Origin: Azospirillum thiophilum
Lineage (GTDB): Bacteria; Pseudomonadota; Alphaproteobacteria; Azospirillales; Azospirillaceae
DNA length: 64,000 nt
Assembly: GCF_001305595.1 (NCBI RefSeq)
Contig: NZ_CP012403.1
Coordinates: 580,501 to 644,500, forward strand
Direction of reading: 5' to 3'
Positions 8,291 through 17,222 of the stretch are shown here, in pieces. The notes beneath the pieces were generated by a model. The model did not search any database. It was not told where the DNA came from and saw nothing but the letters and a program-made list of their open reading frames with translations. The position numbers and the translations under genes are program-made. Every line of letters begins with the position of its first letter. The first letter of the stretch is position 1.

Positions 8291-9937
8291 ATGAGCCGTC
8301 CAACCATTTCGCCGATCGAACCATCGGCCGCGCGTCGGCGCCGTCCCGAACGGCGGCGCGCCATTCGTTCTGTACGGGAGATCCGCGCTTTGCCATTGAC
8401 GATCGGGCTCCTGCTGGCCCTCTCCTTCGTCGTCTCGCTTCTGGCGCTGGCCTTCCTCATCTGGGCCATCGCCACGCGGCAGATCACGCTGGACGGCGGT
8501 GCCGCCGCCACCATGTTCCAACCGGGGGAGGAGGGACATCCCGACCTGGATGGAACGCACCTCTACGATACGACCGGAATCGACCGGATTTCCGCCCGGC
8601 CGGTGGCCGTGCTGCTGGGCGGGGCCATCGTCTGGCTGATCGTCGGGTCGCTGTTCGGGCTGGGTGCATCGCTGAAGCTCCACTGGCCGGACTGGCTGAC
8701 GCACTATGCGCCGCTGACCTTCGGGCGGATGCGGACGCTGCACCTCAATCTCGTCGCCTATGGCTGGCTGTCGCAGGCCGGCGTGGCGGCGATGATGTGG
8801 ATCCTGCCGCGCATCTTCCATACCCCGCTGCGGTCGCCGCGCCTTCCGCTGATCGGGGCGGCGCTTTGGAATGTCGCGGTCGCCGCCGGAGCCGCCGCCA
8901 TCGCCTCCGGCTGGACCGACGGCGAGGAATGGCTGGAGATCCCGTGGCAGATCGACGGCCTGCTGGCGCTGGCCGGCGTGTTCTTCGTCGTGCCCCTGGT
9001 GAAGACCGCGCGGGCGCGAACCGTGCATCACATCTACGTGACCGGCTGGTATTTCCTGGCGGCGATGGTGTGGTTCCCGGTTCTGTTCGTCGTCGCCAAT
9101 CTTCCCGGCATCCATTACGGGACGGAGGAGGCGACGACCAACTGGTGGTTCGCGCACAATGTCCTCGGGCTCTGGCTGACGCCGCTGGGGGTCGGGACCG
9201 CCTATTACCTCATCCCGAAGATCATTGGAAAGCCGATCTTCTCCTATTCGGTTTCGCTGCTGGGCTTCTGGGGGCTGGCGCTGTTCTACAGCCAGGTCGG
9301 CATCCATCATCTGATCGGCGGGCCGATCCCCACATGGCTGGTCACGCTGTCGGTGGTGCATTCGGTGATGATGTTCATTCCCGTGATCGCCGTCGCCATC
9401 AACCAGCATGTGACGGTGGCCCGCAACCTGTGGGCGTTGAGGGAATCGCTGCCGCTGCGCTTCATCGTGTTCGGGGCGGTGTCCTACACGCTGGCCTCCT
9501 TCCAAGGGTCGGTGGAGGCGTTGCGGTCGGTCAACACCATCACGCATTTCACCCAATACACCGTCGGGCACGCCCATCTCGGCGCCTACGCCTTCGTGAC
9601 GCTGGTGATGTTCGGCGCCGCCTATCACATCCTGCCGCGGCTGACCGGGCGCGACTTCGCCCATCCCGGCCTGATCCGTGCGCATTTCTGGCTGGTGGCA
9701 GCCGGCTTCGCCATCTATTTCGTCTCGCTTTCGGTGGGCGGGATCCTGCAGGGGCTGGCCATGCTCGACGCCACGCGCCCGTTCTCCGACAGCGTGATCC
9801 TGACCAAACCCTATCTGGAGGCCCGGTCGGTCGGCGGTGCGCTGATGACGCTGGGCCATCTCCTGTTCGCGATCAACGTCATCGGCATCGCGCTGCCGCG
9901 CCGCGCCGATGCCGTCACTCCGGTGGCCGCCGAATGA
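8291..9937 (+). CDS. ccoN: CcoN-like haem-copper oxidase catalytic subunit (cbb3 type)
   Basis: 548 residues, about 12-14 membrane helices. The low-spin haem His is in TLHLNLVAYGW. The CuB ligands are in TNWWFAHN and in GIHHL, and the YYLIPK segment carries the conserved Tyr region of cbb3 oxidases. The paired haem ligands are in YTVGHAHLGAY. This is the haem b/b3-CuB subunit that reduces O2 in the inner membrane. The N-terminus has a basic 30-residue extension before the first helix. The start at 8291 is tentative because the ribosome site (GGCGGGAAA) is weak. It is followed with a 4-bp overlap by the CcoO-like gene. No CcoQ and no ordinary CcoP follow, so this is a divergent cbb3 complex with other cytochrome partners. 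Confidence 0.88.
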   Translation: MSRPTISPIEPSAARRRRPERRRAIRSVREIRALPLTIGLLLALSFVVSLLALAFLIWAIATRQITLDGGAAATMFQPGEEGHPDLDGTHLYDTTGIDRISARPVAVLLGGAIVWLIVGSLFGLGASLKLHWPDWLTHYAPLTFGRMRTLHLNLVAYGWLSQAGVAAMMWILPRIFHTPLRSPRLPLIGAALWNVAVAAGAAAIASGWTDGEEWLEIPWQIDGLLALAGVFFVVPLVKTARARTVHHIYVTGWYFLAAMVWFPVLFVVANLPGIHYGTEEATTNWWFAHNVLGLWLTPLGVGTAYYLIPKIIGKPIFSYSVSLLGFWGLALFYSQVGIHHLIGGPIPTWLVTLSVVHSVMMFIPVIAVAINQHVTVARNLWALRESLPLRFIVFGAVSYTLASFQGSVEALRSVNTITHFTQYTVGHAHLGAYAFVTLVMFGAAYHILPRLTGRDFAHPGLIRAHFWLVAAGFAIYFVSLSVGGILQGLAMLDATRPFSDSVILTKPYLEARSVGGALMTLGHLLFAINVIGIALPRRADAVTPVAAE

Positions 9938-10554
9938 ACCGCTATCTTCCGCTTTCGATCCTGGCGCTCGGCATCCTCGCCTTCGCCACGCTGATGCTGG
10001 TGATCGCGCCGGGCATGCAGATGGCCGCGCATCCGGCCCCCGCCGGGCTGAAGCCCTACACCGCCCAGGAGTTGCGCGGGCGCGACCAGTATGTCGGTCT
10101 CGGCTGCGTCTATTGCCACAGCCAACAGCCGCGCTCCCCCGACCAGGGGCCGGACGGCCAGCGGGGATGGGGGCGGCCGTCCGTCGCCGGCGACTACGCC
10201 TATGATCGGCCGCACCTGCTCGGCACCATGCGCACCGGCCCCGACCTGCTGAATGTGGGCGTGCGCCTGCCGTCGCAGTCCTGGCACCTGACCCACCTTT
10301 TCCAGCCGCGCGCCATCTTCGGCTGGTCGATCATGCCGTCCTACCCCTTCGTGTTCGAGGTGAAGGACCGGGCGGAGAACGGCGACACGGTGGTGCGCCT
10401 TCCCCCCGGCTACGCCCCGCCTTCGGGCGTGGTGGTGGCGAAGCCCGAGGCCGTCGACCTGGTGGCCTATCTGCTGTCGCTCGACCGCAGCTATCCGGTT
10501 CCGCCGGACGCGCTGCGCGACGAAGGCTATGCCAAGGCGGAGGGCGGCCGATGA
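9934..10554 (+). CDS. ccoO: CcoO-like membrane-anchored monohaem cytochrome c
   Basis: 206 residues. An N-terminal membrane anchor (about residues 5-26) leads into a periplasmic cytochrome domain with the haem site CVYCH (Cys58, Cys61, His62) and the CcoO hallmark context CHSQQ, SVAGDYAYD, TGPDL and the axial Met in MPSYPF. It should pass electrons from the soluble or membrane cytochromes to the CcoN-like subunit. The ATG overlaps the ccoN stop (ATGA), and its own stop overlaps the next start in the same way, indicating translational coupling. At 206 residues it is somewhat shorter than I would expect for a CcoO. Confidence 0.87.
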   Translation: MNRYLPLSILALGILAFATLMLVIAPGMQMAAHPAPAGLKPYTAQELRGRDQYVGLGCVYCHSQQPRSPDQGPDGQRGWGRPSVAGDYAYDRPHLLGTMRTGPDLLNVGVRLPSQSWHLTHLFQPRAIFGWSIMPSYPFVFEVKDRAENGDTVVRLPPGYAPPSGVVVAKPEAVDLVAYLLSLDRSYPVPPDALRDEGYAKAEGGR

Positions 10555-11804
10555 CCGTGAAGGACAAGGGCTTGCGGCAGCGCACGGCCGAGCATTTCGA
10601 ACCGTGGGAGATGCATCGGCGCGTTCCGCTTCCGGTGATCTGGGTGGCGGTCGCGCTCGGCATCTGGGGAACCGGCACGCTGTTCCACGGCGCCGGCAGC
10701 GAAACGGTCGCCCGTGCGGAAAAGGTGCAGGCCGCGGCCGAGGCGGTGCGGCCGACGGATGCGCCGTCGCCCGGAGCGGCGCTGTTCGCCGCCAACTGCG
10801 CCACCTGCCATCAGGCGAACGGGGCCGGCGTGCGCCTTGCCGTGCCGCCGCTGGCCGGGTCGGAATTCCCGGCTTCCGGGCCGGAGACGGTCGCCCGCAT
10901 CCTGCTGCGCGGCATCGACGGTCCGATCCGCGTCGCCGGGTCCGACTATGACGGCCACATGCCGCGTTTCGCATTCCTGGACGACGAACGCATCGCCATG
11001 CTCGCCACCCATGTCGCCGAACGTTTCGGCGGCCGTCCGGATGGGACGGCCGCACCGCTGGCGGCGGCCGACGTGGCGGTGCTGCGCAAGGCTGCGGACG
11101 GGCGGCAAAGCTGGGCAGGGGGGGCCGAACTGGCCGGGGCCGTCGCCGGCCTGCCGGACCAGCGGGCCGCCGTGCCGGCATCCTCGCCGTCCGTCGATGC
11201 GGCGGTGTCGGGCCTGATCTTCCAAGGCCGGGGGCAGGTGTGGGCCTGCGCGAGCTGCCATGGCGATCTGGGGCAGGGGACCGGCTCCACGCCGCGGCTG
11301 GCCGGCCTGCCTGCCTCCTACATCGCCCGCCAGTTGGCCGATTTCCGCGGCGGTCATCGTGCCGGCGAGAACATGCGGGTGGTGGCCTCGGGGCTGAGCG
11401 ATGGCGAGATCGCCGGTCTGAGCACCTATTACGCCGGCCTGCGGGTGCCGTCGAACGCCGCCCCGGCGCTGGGCGGCGACCTTGCGCGCGGGGAGGAGAT
11501 CGCGCTGCGCGGCGACTGGCGCAAGGACATTCCAGCCTGCTTCTCCTGTCACGGCCCGTCGGGCTTCGGCGTCGCGCCCGATTTTCCGGCGCTGGCCGCC
11601 CAGCACCCGGCCTATGTCGCCGGACAGCTCGCGGCCTGGGCCGGGGGCACGCGCGGCACTGCCCGGCTCGGCCTGATGGACCGGATTTCGGCGGCACTGC
11701 CGGACGCCGACCGCCGGGCAATCGCCGACTATCTCGCCTCGCTCGCCGCCGTGCCGGCGGTTGCCACCGTCACCGCCCAGGGAGTTCCGACCAATGGCCA
11801 GTGA
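10551..11804 (+). CDS. trihaem c-type cytochrome, CcoP-position subunit
   Basis: 417 residues. One N-terminal membrane helix (about residues 27-45, PLPVIWVAVALGIWG) anchors three cytochrome c modules with haem sites CATCH (about residue 83), CASCH (about 233) and CFSCH (about 329). Each module shows the class-I pattern, with a downstream axial-ligand region. The gene occupies the place of ccoP, which normally encodes a dihaem protein. The third haem could lengthen the electron path to reach a distinct donor such as the TsdA-like protein encoded next; this is an inference. The first module resembles the N-terminal part of CcoP, and the last two resemble tandem cytochrome c4/c553-type domains. 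Confidence 0.83.
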   Translation: MTVKDKGLRQRTAEHFEPWEMHRRVPLPVIWVAVALGIWGTGTLFHGAGSETVARAEKVQAAAEAVRPTDAPSPGAALFAANCATCHQANGAGVRLAVPPLAGSEFPASGPETVARILLRGIDGPIRVAGSDYDGHMPRFAFLDDERIAMLATHVAERFGGRPDGTAAPLAAADVAVLRKAADGRQSWAGGAELAGAVAGLPDQRAAVPASSPSVDAAVSGLIFQGRGQVWACASCHGDLGQGTGSTPRLAGLPASYIARQLADFRGGHRAGENMRVVASGLSDGEIAGLSTYYAGLRVPSNAAPALGGDLARGEEIALRGDWRKDIPACFSCHGPSGFGVAPDFPALAAQHPAYVAGQLAAWAGGTRGTARLGLMDRISAALPDADRRAIADYLASLAAVPAVATVTAQGVPTNGQ

Positions 11805-12879
11805 GCCGCAAAACGCCGGCCCGCAGCATGCCGGCCCCGCATCGCCCAATCGCGGGCGCGTCGCGAAACAGGTGATCTACGCGCTGGGCGGGGGGCTGGC
11901 GCTGGCGGCGTTCGGCGCCCTGCTGCTGGAGGCCGGGCTGGTGCCGGGCTGGATCAGCGGGCGCGGGACCGAAGCCGCAGCCCGGCCGGTGACATTCTTC
12001 CGGCCGCCGCCGGCCGACCGGCTGCCCGAGGGGCCCTTCGGCGAAGCGGTCGCCCGTGGCCGGGAGATATTCACCAATACCCCGACCAATGCCGGGCAAT
12101 TCGTCGGCAACGGCCTGTCCTGCTCGAACTGCCACCTCGACGCCGGCCGGCACCCCTATTCCGCGCCGATGTGGGCGGCCTGGACGAGCTATCCCATGTA
12201 CCGCTCGAAGAACAAGCAGATCAACACCATGGAAGACCGGGTGATGGGCTGCTTCACGTATTCGATGAATGCGCAGCATTCGGTGTCCGGCGGGCCTCCG
12301 CCCCACGGTCACGACATCTATCGCGATCTGGAGGCCTATTTCTTCTGGCTGGCGACCGGGGCGCCGACCAACGGCAAGATGCAGGGAGGCGGCTTCGGCA
12401 AGGTGGAGAAGGCCGACGGCGGCTACGACCCCGGGCGCGGCGCCGCGGTCTTCGCCGAGAACTGCGCCGTCTGCCATGGAGCCGACGGCCAGGGGCGCAC
12501 GGACATCAACGGGCGCATCGTCTTCCCGCCGCTGTGGGGACCGGACAGCTACAATTGGGGGGCGGGCATGGCGCGGATCGACACCGCCGCCGCCTTCATC
12601 AAGCACAACATGCCGCTGTCGCAGCCGGGCCGGCTGTCCGATCGGGAGGCCTGGGACGTCGCCGCCTTCATCGACAGCCAGGAGCGGCCCAAGGATCCGC
12701 GCCAGAAGGCCGGCATGACGGTGGAGGAGGCGGCCAGGCGCTGGCATGGCGGGGCGAGCTTCTACGGCAAGACGGTGGACGGGACGCTGCGCGGGATCGG
12801 CACGCCGCCGCCGGCCCATCCGGCCGGTGCCCCCGCCCTTCCCGCCGCCGCCCCCGCCACGGCACCGAACGGAGGCTGA
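11794..12879 (+). CDS. TsdA-like dihaem cytochrome c (thiosulfate dehydrogenase family)
   Basis: 361 residues with an N-terminal membrane anchor (about residues 27-50) and two haem sites, CSNCH (Cys110/113, His114) and CAVCH (Cys224/227, His228). The segment INTMEDRVMGCFTYSMN resembles the signature around the substrate haem in TsdA (VEDRI..CF.RSMNG); the Cys there may be the unusual haem ligand of TsdA, which I cannot confirm without alignment. TsdA interconverts two thiosulfate and one tetrathionate. The start at 11794 overlaps the trihaem cytochrome gene by 11 bp and has GGGAG upstream. Unlike most TsdA, it appears membrane-anchored and is encoded with an oxidase, so it could feed thiosulfate electrons to O2. 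A tetrathionate reductase locus lies 8 kb downstream. Confidence 0.75.
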   Translation: MASEPQNAGPQHAGPASPNRGRVAKQVIYALGGGLALAAFGALLLEAGLVPGWISGRGTEAAARPVTFFRPPPADRLPEGPFGEAVARGREIFTNTPTNAGQFVGNGLSCSNCHLDAGRHPYSAPMWAAWTSYPMYRSKNKQINTMEDRVMGCFTYSMNAQHSVSGGPPPHGHDIYRDLEAYFFWLATGAPTNGKMQGGGFGKVEKADGGYDPGRGAAVFAENCAVCHGADGQGRTDINGRIVFPPLWGPDSYNWGAGMARIDTAAAFIKHNMPLSQPGRLSDREAWDVAAFIDSQERPKDPRQKAGMTVEEAARRWHGGASFYGKTVDGTLRGIGTPPPAHPAGAPALPAAAPATAPNGG

Positions 12880-12884
12880 AGCCG

Positions 12885-14986
12885 GTGCGACGCCTGTTCG
12901 GGATCGGCGGACTGGCCTGCGCCGGCTGTGCGCACGGTCTGGAACGCCGCCTGCGGACGCTGCCCGGCGTCCGGTCGGTCGGGGTCCATCATCTCACGGC
13001 CTCGGCGCTGATCGACTGGGACGAGAGCCGGCTGTCGCCGGACGATCTGCGGGCGGCGACGCGGTCGGCCGGATACGACATGATCGCCCGCCACCGGCCG
13101 GAGGAGATGTCGGCCGCCCTGGGGGCCGAGATCCGCCGCCTCGGCATCCGCCTCGCCGTCGCGGTGGTGGCCGGCATGTGGTCGATGGCGCCGGCGGTCG
13201 CGATCTATGCGGCGGATCTGCCGGCATCGGTCGCGTGGTGGCTGGCGCTGGCGTCCGGACTGTTCGCCTTGCCGGTGGTATTCTGGGCAGGGGCGGGGTT
13301 CCTGTGGATGGCATGGCGGTCGGTGCGGCTGCGGGCACCGGGCATGGACCTGCTGGTCGCTGTCGGCGCTGTGGCCGCGATGGCGGTATCCGCGGGGGCG
13401 TTGGTCCAGGGATCGTCGCGGGTGTGGTTCGACACGGCGACCATGCTGGTCACCCTGCTGCTGCTGGGGCGTCTGGTCGATGCCGTCACCCGCCGCGGCG
13501 CGCTGGACGCCTTGACGGCGATGGAGGCGGCTGCCCCGGAAACCGCGCTGGTGCCGGCACCGACATCGATGCCGATGCCGGAGAACGGCGGCTGGGTGCG
13601 GGTGCCGTGCTCCATGGTGGAACCCGGCGACATCGTGGCCGTCGATGCCGGGGACGCGGTGAGCATGGACGGGGTGGTCACCTCGGGCAGCGCCTGTGCC
13701 TGCGGGTCGATCGCACCTTCGGCGAACGCGAGATCGACCGGATGGGCGGTGCCATCGCCCTGGAGGTCGCGCGACGCGGGATCGCACGATCCCCCGCGGA
13801 CCGCTGGGCCGGCGGGCTTTCCCTGGCGATTCCGGCGCTCGGCCTCAATGCCGGGCTGATCGCGGTGGCCGGGGGCGCCGATGCCGGCGAGGCTCTGCTG
13901 CGCGGCCTGACGGTGCTGGTGGCGGTGTGCCCCTGCGCCCTGTCCATTGCCCTGCCGCTCGCCCGGATGCGCGCGGCGCGGGTGGCGGCCGGGCTGGGGC
14001 TGGGGCTGCGCGACCTGGATGCCTTCGCGGCACTCGCATCGGCAAGGTCCATCGTCTTCGACAAGACCGGCACCCTGACCGCCGGGGACCTGCGGGTGAC
14101 GGCGCTCGATCCGGTCCCCGGCGTCGGCGGGGCGGAATTGCTGGCATTGGCCGCCCGCGCGGAAACCGGCATCGCGCATCCCATCGCGCGGGCGATCGTC
14201 GCCGCCCATGGCGGAGATGCGGGGACCGGCGGGCAGCGGCATGCACGGGGTGCGGAGGCGACCGCCGCGGACGGGCGCCGCATCAGGATCGGGGCCGGCC
14301 CGGTCCGCGGCGACGGGCGGAGCTGGCTGGCGGTGACGGTCGACGGCGACCCGGCCGGCGCCATCGCGCTGAGCGACACGCCGGCCGGCGAGGCGGGTGA
14401 CGTGATCGCCGCGCTGCGCAGACGCGGCCTGACGCCGCGCATCGCCACCGGCGACGGACGCGATGCCGCGCTGGCGCTGGCGCGGCGGATCGGGCTGGAC
14501 GACGGCGCCGTCACCGCCGGCTGCTCCCCTTCCGGCAAGGCGGGGCTGCTGGGCGGCTTGGCCGGCCCGGTGGTCTTCGTCGGTGACGGAGTCAACGATG
14601 GTCCGGCGCTGGCGGTGGCGGATTGCGGGATTTCGGTTGCCGGGGCGCATTCGGCGGCGGCCCAGACGGCCGGCGTGGTGGTGACCGAGGGCGGATTGCA
14701 CCGGGTCGTCGCCGCCATCGACCTGTCGCGGCGGTTCCGTTCGGTGGTCCGGCTCAATCTTGGGTTGGCGCTGGCCTACAACGCGATGATCGTTCCGGCG
14801 GCCCTTCTGGGCCTGCTGGAACCGGTGGGAGCGGCGCTGGCGATGGTCGCCAGTTCGCTGTCGGTCATCGCCAACAGCGCGCGCATCGGAACCGCCCCGT
14901 CCCCGGAACCCGCCGGGGAAACCGGACACGAAACTGGGCACCGGTCCCCGTCAGGCGCCTTCGTCCGGAGCGGGATGGACGGCTGA
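12885..14986 (+). pseudogene. ccoI: CcoI/CopA-like copper P-type ATPase, disrupted by internal deletion and frameshift
   Basis: The reading starts at a GTG at 12885, 9 bp after GGAGG, and encodes an N-terminal metal-binding domain (CAGC), four membrane helices and the first part of the actuator domain (VEPGDIVAVDAGDAVSMDG). At about 13685-13700 the frame breaks. The continuation lies in the frame that ends at 14986, starting near LRVDRTFGEREIDRMG. That part has the CPC helix (VCPCALS), phosphorylation motif DKTGTLT, an HP motif (GIAHPIA) and GDGVNDG. The TGES loop of the actuator domain and roughly 30-45 residues around it are absent, so this is a real loss of sequence as well as a frame change. 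The unshifted frame stops at 13859. Intact homologues load copper for cbb3 oxidase assembly. An assembly artefact is not excluded. Confidence 0.8.
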
Positions 14987-16363
14987 GAGCGTCTTGCCGG
15001 CACCGGAAGCGGTGGCGGGCAGAACCAGCTCCGCCAGTTCGCCGCCGCCGTCGCGGGGCAACAGGCGCAGGGTGCCCCGCATGCGGTCCATCGCCGCCGC
15101 GACGATGGCGAGACCCAGTCCGCTTCCGGCCTCCCGGCTGCCGGCTCCGCGATAGAAGCGCTCGGTCACATGCGGCCGGTCGCGTTCGGAAATGCCGGGT
15201 CCGCGGTCGGCGATGCGGAAGACCGCCCGGCCGTCCTCGCAGTGCAGGACGGCGTCCACCGCGGCGCCGGGCGGAGAGGCGGCGATGGCGTTTTCGATCA
15301 GGTTGCGCAGCGCCGATGCCAGCAGGGTGCCGCCGGGCGTGGCCCATCGGCAATCGCCCGGATCGATGCGCAGCGCCACCCCGCGCGATACCGCCAGCGC
15401 CGACAGGTCGTCGGCGACCTCGGTCAGGACGCGGCCACCCGGTATCGGCGTGCTGCCCGCCGGATCCGGCGCGTTTTCCACCGCCGTCATGTCCAGAAGC
15501 TGGCGGACCATCCGGTCGGTCCGGTCCACCCCTCCGGCAAGTTGGGTCAGCGCCCGGCGGCGGGTCGGTTCGTCCGGGGCGATGACGGCGATCTGCGCCT
15601 GCGTCTTCAGCCCGGCCAGCGGCGTCTTCAGTTCATGGGCGGCGAAGGCGGTGAAGCTGCGCTCGCGCTCGCGCGCCAGATCGACCCGCCGGAACAGGCC
15701 GTTCAGCGCCGCGATCATCGGGCGAAGCTCCTTCGGCGCCGTTTCTTCGTCGAGCGCGCCGAGGTCGTTCGCCGTCCGCCGGGCCAGAGTTTCCGCCATG
15801 CGGTCCAGCGGGGCCAGCCCAGCCCCCACCGCCCACCAGATCAGGAAGGCGATGAAGGGCAGGACGAGCAGGGCCGGCGGCAGCAGGCCCAGCGTCACGC
15901 CGCTGACCAGCCGGTCGCGCATGGTGCGCGTGTCCCCCACCATCACGCGGATGCCCAGGCCGCGGTCGACCAGGCTGTAGACCCGCCACACCTCGCTGCC
16001 GACCGCCTTCTCGCTGAACCCCTCGTCATCGTCCGCCAGGCGGCCGTCCGGCGCGCCCTTGGACCCGCCGATCAGCCGTCCGTCCAGCCCCCAGACCTGA
16101 CAGGACATCTGCCGGGCGTAATCGTGGCGTCCGGCACCGGGCAAGGCCGGGGCGCTGTCCACCTGTTCGGCCGCGGTCGCCGCCGTGACGCCGGCCTGCC
16201 CGATCAGCGAGGCGACCATATGGGCCGATTCCTGCAAGCGACGGTCGAGCACATGCTCGACGTCGTCGCGGGTCCAGGTCTGGATCCAGAGTACGGCGGC
16301 GAGCCAGATGGTTCCGATGGCAGCCAGCAGAATGACGAACAGGCGCTTGCGGATCGACATCAT
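14951..16363 (-). CDS. QseC/PmrB-type sensor histidine kinase
   Basis: 470 residues. Two membrane segments (about residues 8-28 and 155-178) flank a periplasmic sensor domain. A HAMP-like linker follows, then HisKA with AAHELKTPLAGL and a HATPase domain (N box RNLIENAIAASPPG, G1 ADRGPGIS, G2 GSGLGLAI). The ATG at 16363 overlaps the stop of the response regulator gene in an ATGA, so the two are translationally coupled. The 3' end overlaps the 3' end of the converging broken ATPase gene by 36 bp. The layout matches QseBC/PmrAB-type systems that often sense metals, envelope stress or pH; the actual signal is not visible here. Confidence 0.9.
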   Translation of the reverse strand: MMSIRKRLFVILLAAIGTIWLAAVLWIQTWTRDDVEHVLDRRLQESAHMVASLIGQAGVTAATAAEQVDSAPALPGAGRHDYARQMSCQVWGLDGRLIGGSKGAPDGRLADDDEGFSEKAVGSEVWRVYSLVDRGLGIRVMVGDTRTMRDRLVSGVTLGLLPPALLVLPFIAFLIWWAVGAGLAPLDRMAETLARRTANDLGALDEETAPKELRPMIAALNGLFRRVDLARERERSFTAFAAHELKTPLAGLKTQAQIAVIAPDEPTRRRALTQLAGGVDRTDRMVRQLLDMTAVENAPDPAGSTPIPGGRVLTEVADDLSALAVSRGVALRIDPGDCRWATPGGTLLASALRNLIENAIAASPPGAAVDAVLHCEDGRAVFRIADRGPGISERDRPHVTERFYRGAGSREAGSGLGLAIVAAAMDRMRGTLRLLPRDGGGELAELVLPATASGAGKTLSAVHPAPDEGA

Positions 16364-17022
16364 GCCCCGGCCGCCAGCCGATAGCCCGCGCCGCGCACCG
16401 TCTCGATGTAGCGGGCCCCCAGCTTGGCGCGCAGCTTGTGGACATGGACCTCGATCGTGTTGCTTTCCACATCCTCCTGCCAGCCATAGAGCCGCTCTTC
16501 GAGGACGGATTTGGCCAGGATGGCGCCCGGCCGTTCCATCAGGGCCAGCAGAATGGTGAATTCGTTCCTGGAGAACCCCAATTCGCACCCGTTCATCAGG
16601 CCGCGCATCCGCGCCGGATCCAGCCGCAGCCCGTTCCATTCCAGCAGATTTTCCGCCCGGCCCCTCGCACGTCTCAGCAGCGCCCGCAGCCGTGCCGCCA
16701 ACTCGTCAAGTTCGAACGGTTTGCCGAGATGATCGTCCGCCCCGGCATCCAGGCCGTAGACCCGGTCGCCCAGGCTGTCGCGCGCGGTCAGGAGCAGGAC
16801 GGGCAAGTCGGAGCCTCGCGCCCGCAGATCGCGCAGCAGGTCCATGCCCGATCCATCGGGCAGCATGACGTCGAACACCGCGGCCTCGAAGCCTCCGAGC
16901 CCCAGCGCGTGTCCGGCATCGGTGCAGTTGCTCACCGCCTCGGTGGAGAAGCCGGCAATCCGCAATCCGACGGACAGACCGTCGCGCAGCATGTCGTCGT
17001 CCTCCACGATCAGGATTCGCAT
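16360..17022 (-). CDS. OmpR/QseB-family response regulator
   Basis: 220 residues from ATG 17022. The receiver domain (1-118) has acidic residues EDDD near the start, phospho-acceptor Asp in FDVMLPDGSG and the Lys in GKPFELDEL. A winged-helix DNA-binding domain follows (about 130-218) with SRNEFTILLALMERPG and the recognition region SNTIEVHVHKLRAKLG. It is the first gene of a two-gene operon with the downstream kinase. A dyad centred near 17055 lies 24 bp upstream of the start and could be its autoregulatory site. A possible upstream ATG at 17079 adds 19 residues without receiver similarity and was rejected. Confidence 0.92.
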   Translation of the reverse strand: MRILIVEDDDMLRDGLSVGLRIAGFSTEAVSNCTDAGHALGLGGFEAAVFDVMLPDGSGMDLLRDLRARGSDLPVLLLTARDSLGDRVYGLDAGADDHLGKPFELDELAARLRALLRRARGRAENLLEWNGLRLDPARMRGLMNGCELGFSRNEFTILLALMERPGAILAKSVLEERLYGWQEDVESNTIEVHVHKLRAKLGARYIETVRGAGYRLAAGA

Positions 17023-17045
17023 GGTTGTGGTGCTTCCGGCAACTG

Positions 17046-17064
17046 GTGGGACTATCGATCCCAC
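17046..17064. promoter_or_regulatory. inverted repeat upstream of response regulator gene
   Basis: GTGGGA (17046-17051) and TCCCAC (17059-17064) are separated by 7 bases, in the shared region between the minus-strand regulator gene and the plus-strand ttrS. It is a candidate operator for either side; the function is inferred from position only. Confidence 0.35.
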
Positions 17065-17222
17065 AGGTCTATATGGCAATGCACCTGTCGATCGCGAGCT
17101 GGGATCGCCGGCGGTGGCGGAAGGGAGCCATGCGGGATGCCGAACCGGAAGGACCGTCCATACATGCGGTTCCTTGACCTGAATCAGCGTCGGTGGCCCC
17201 GGACTGGGCTATCGCTCGGCCG

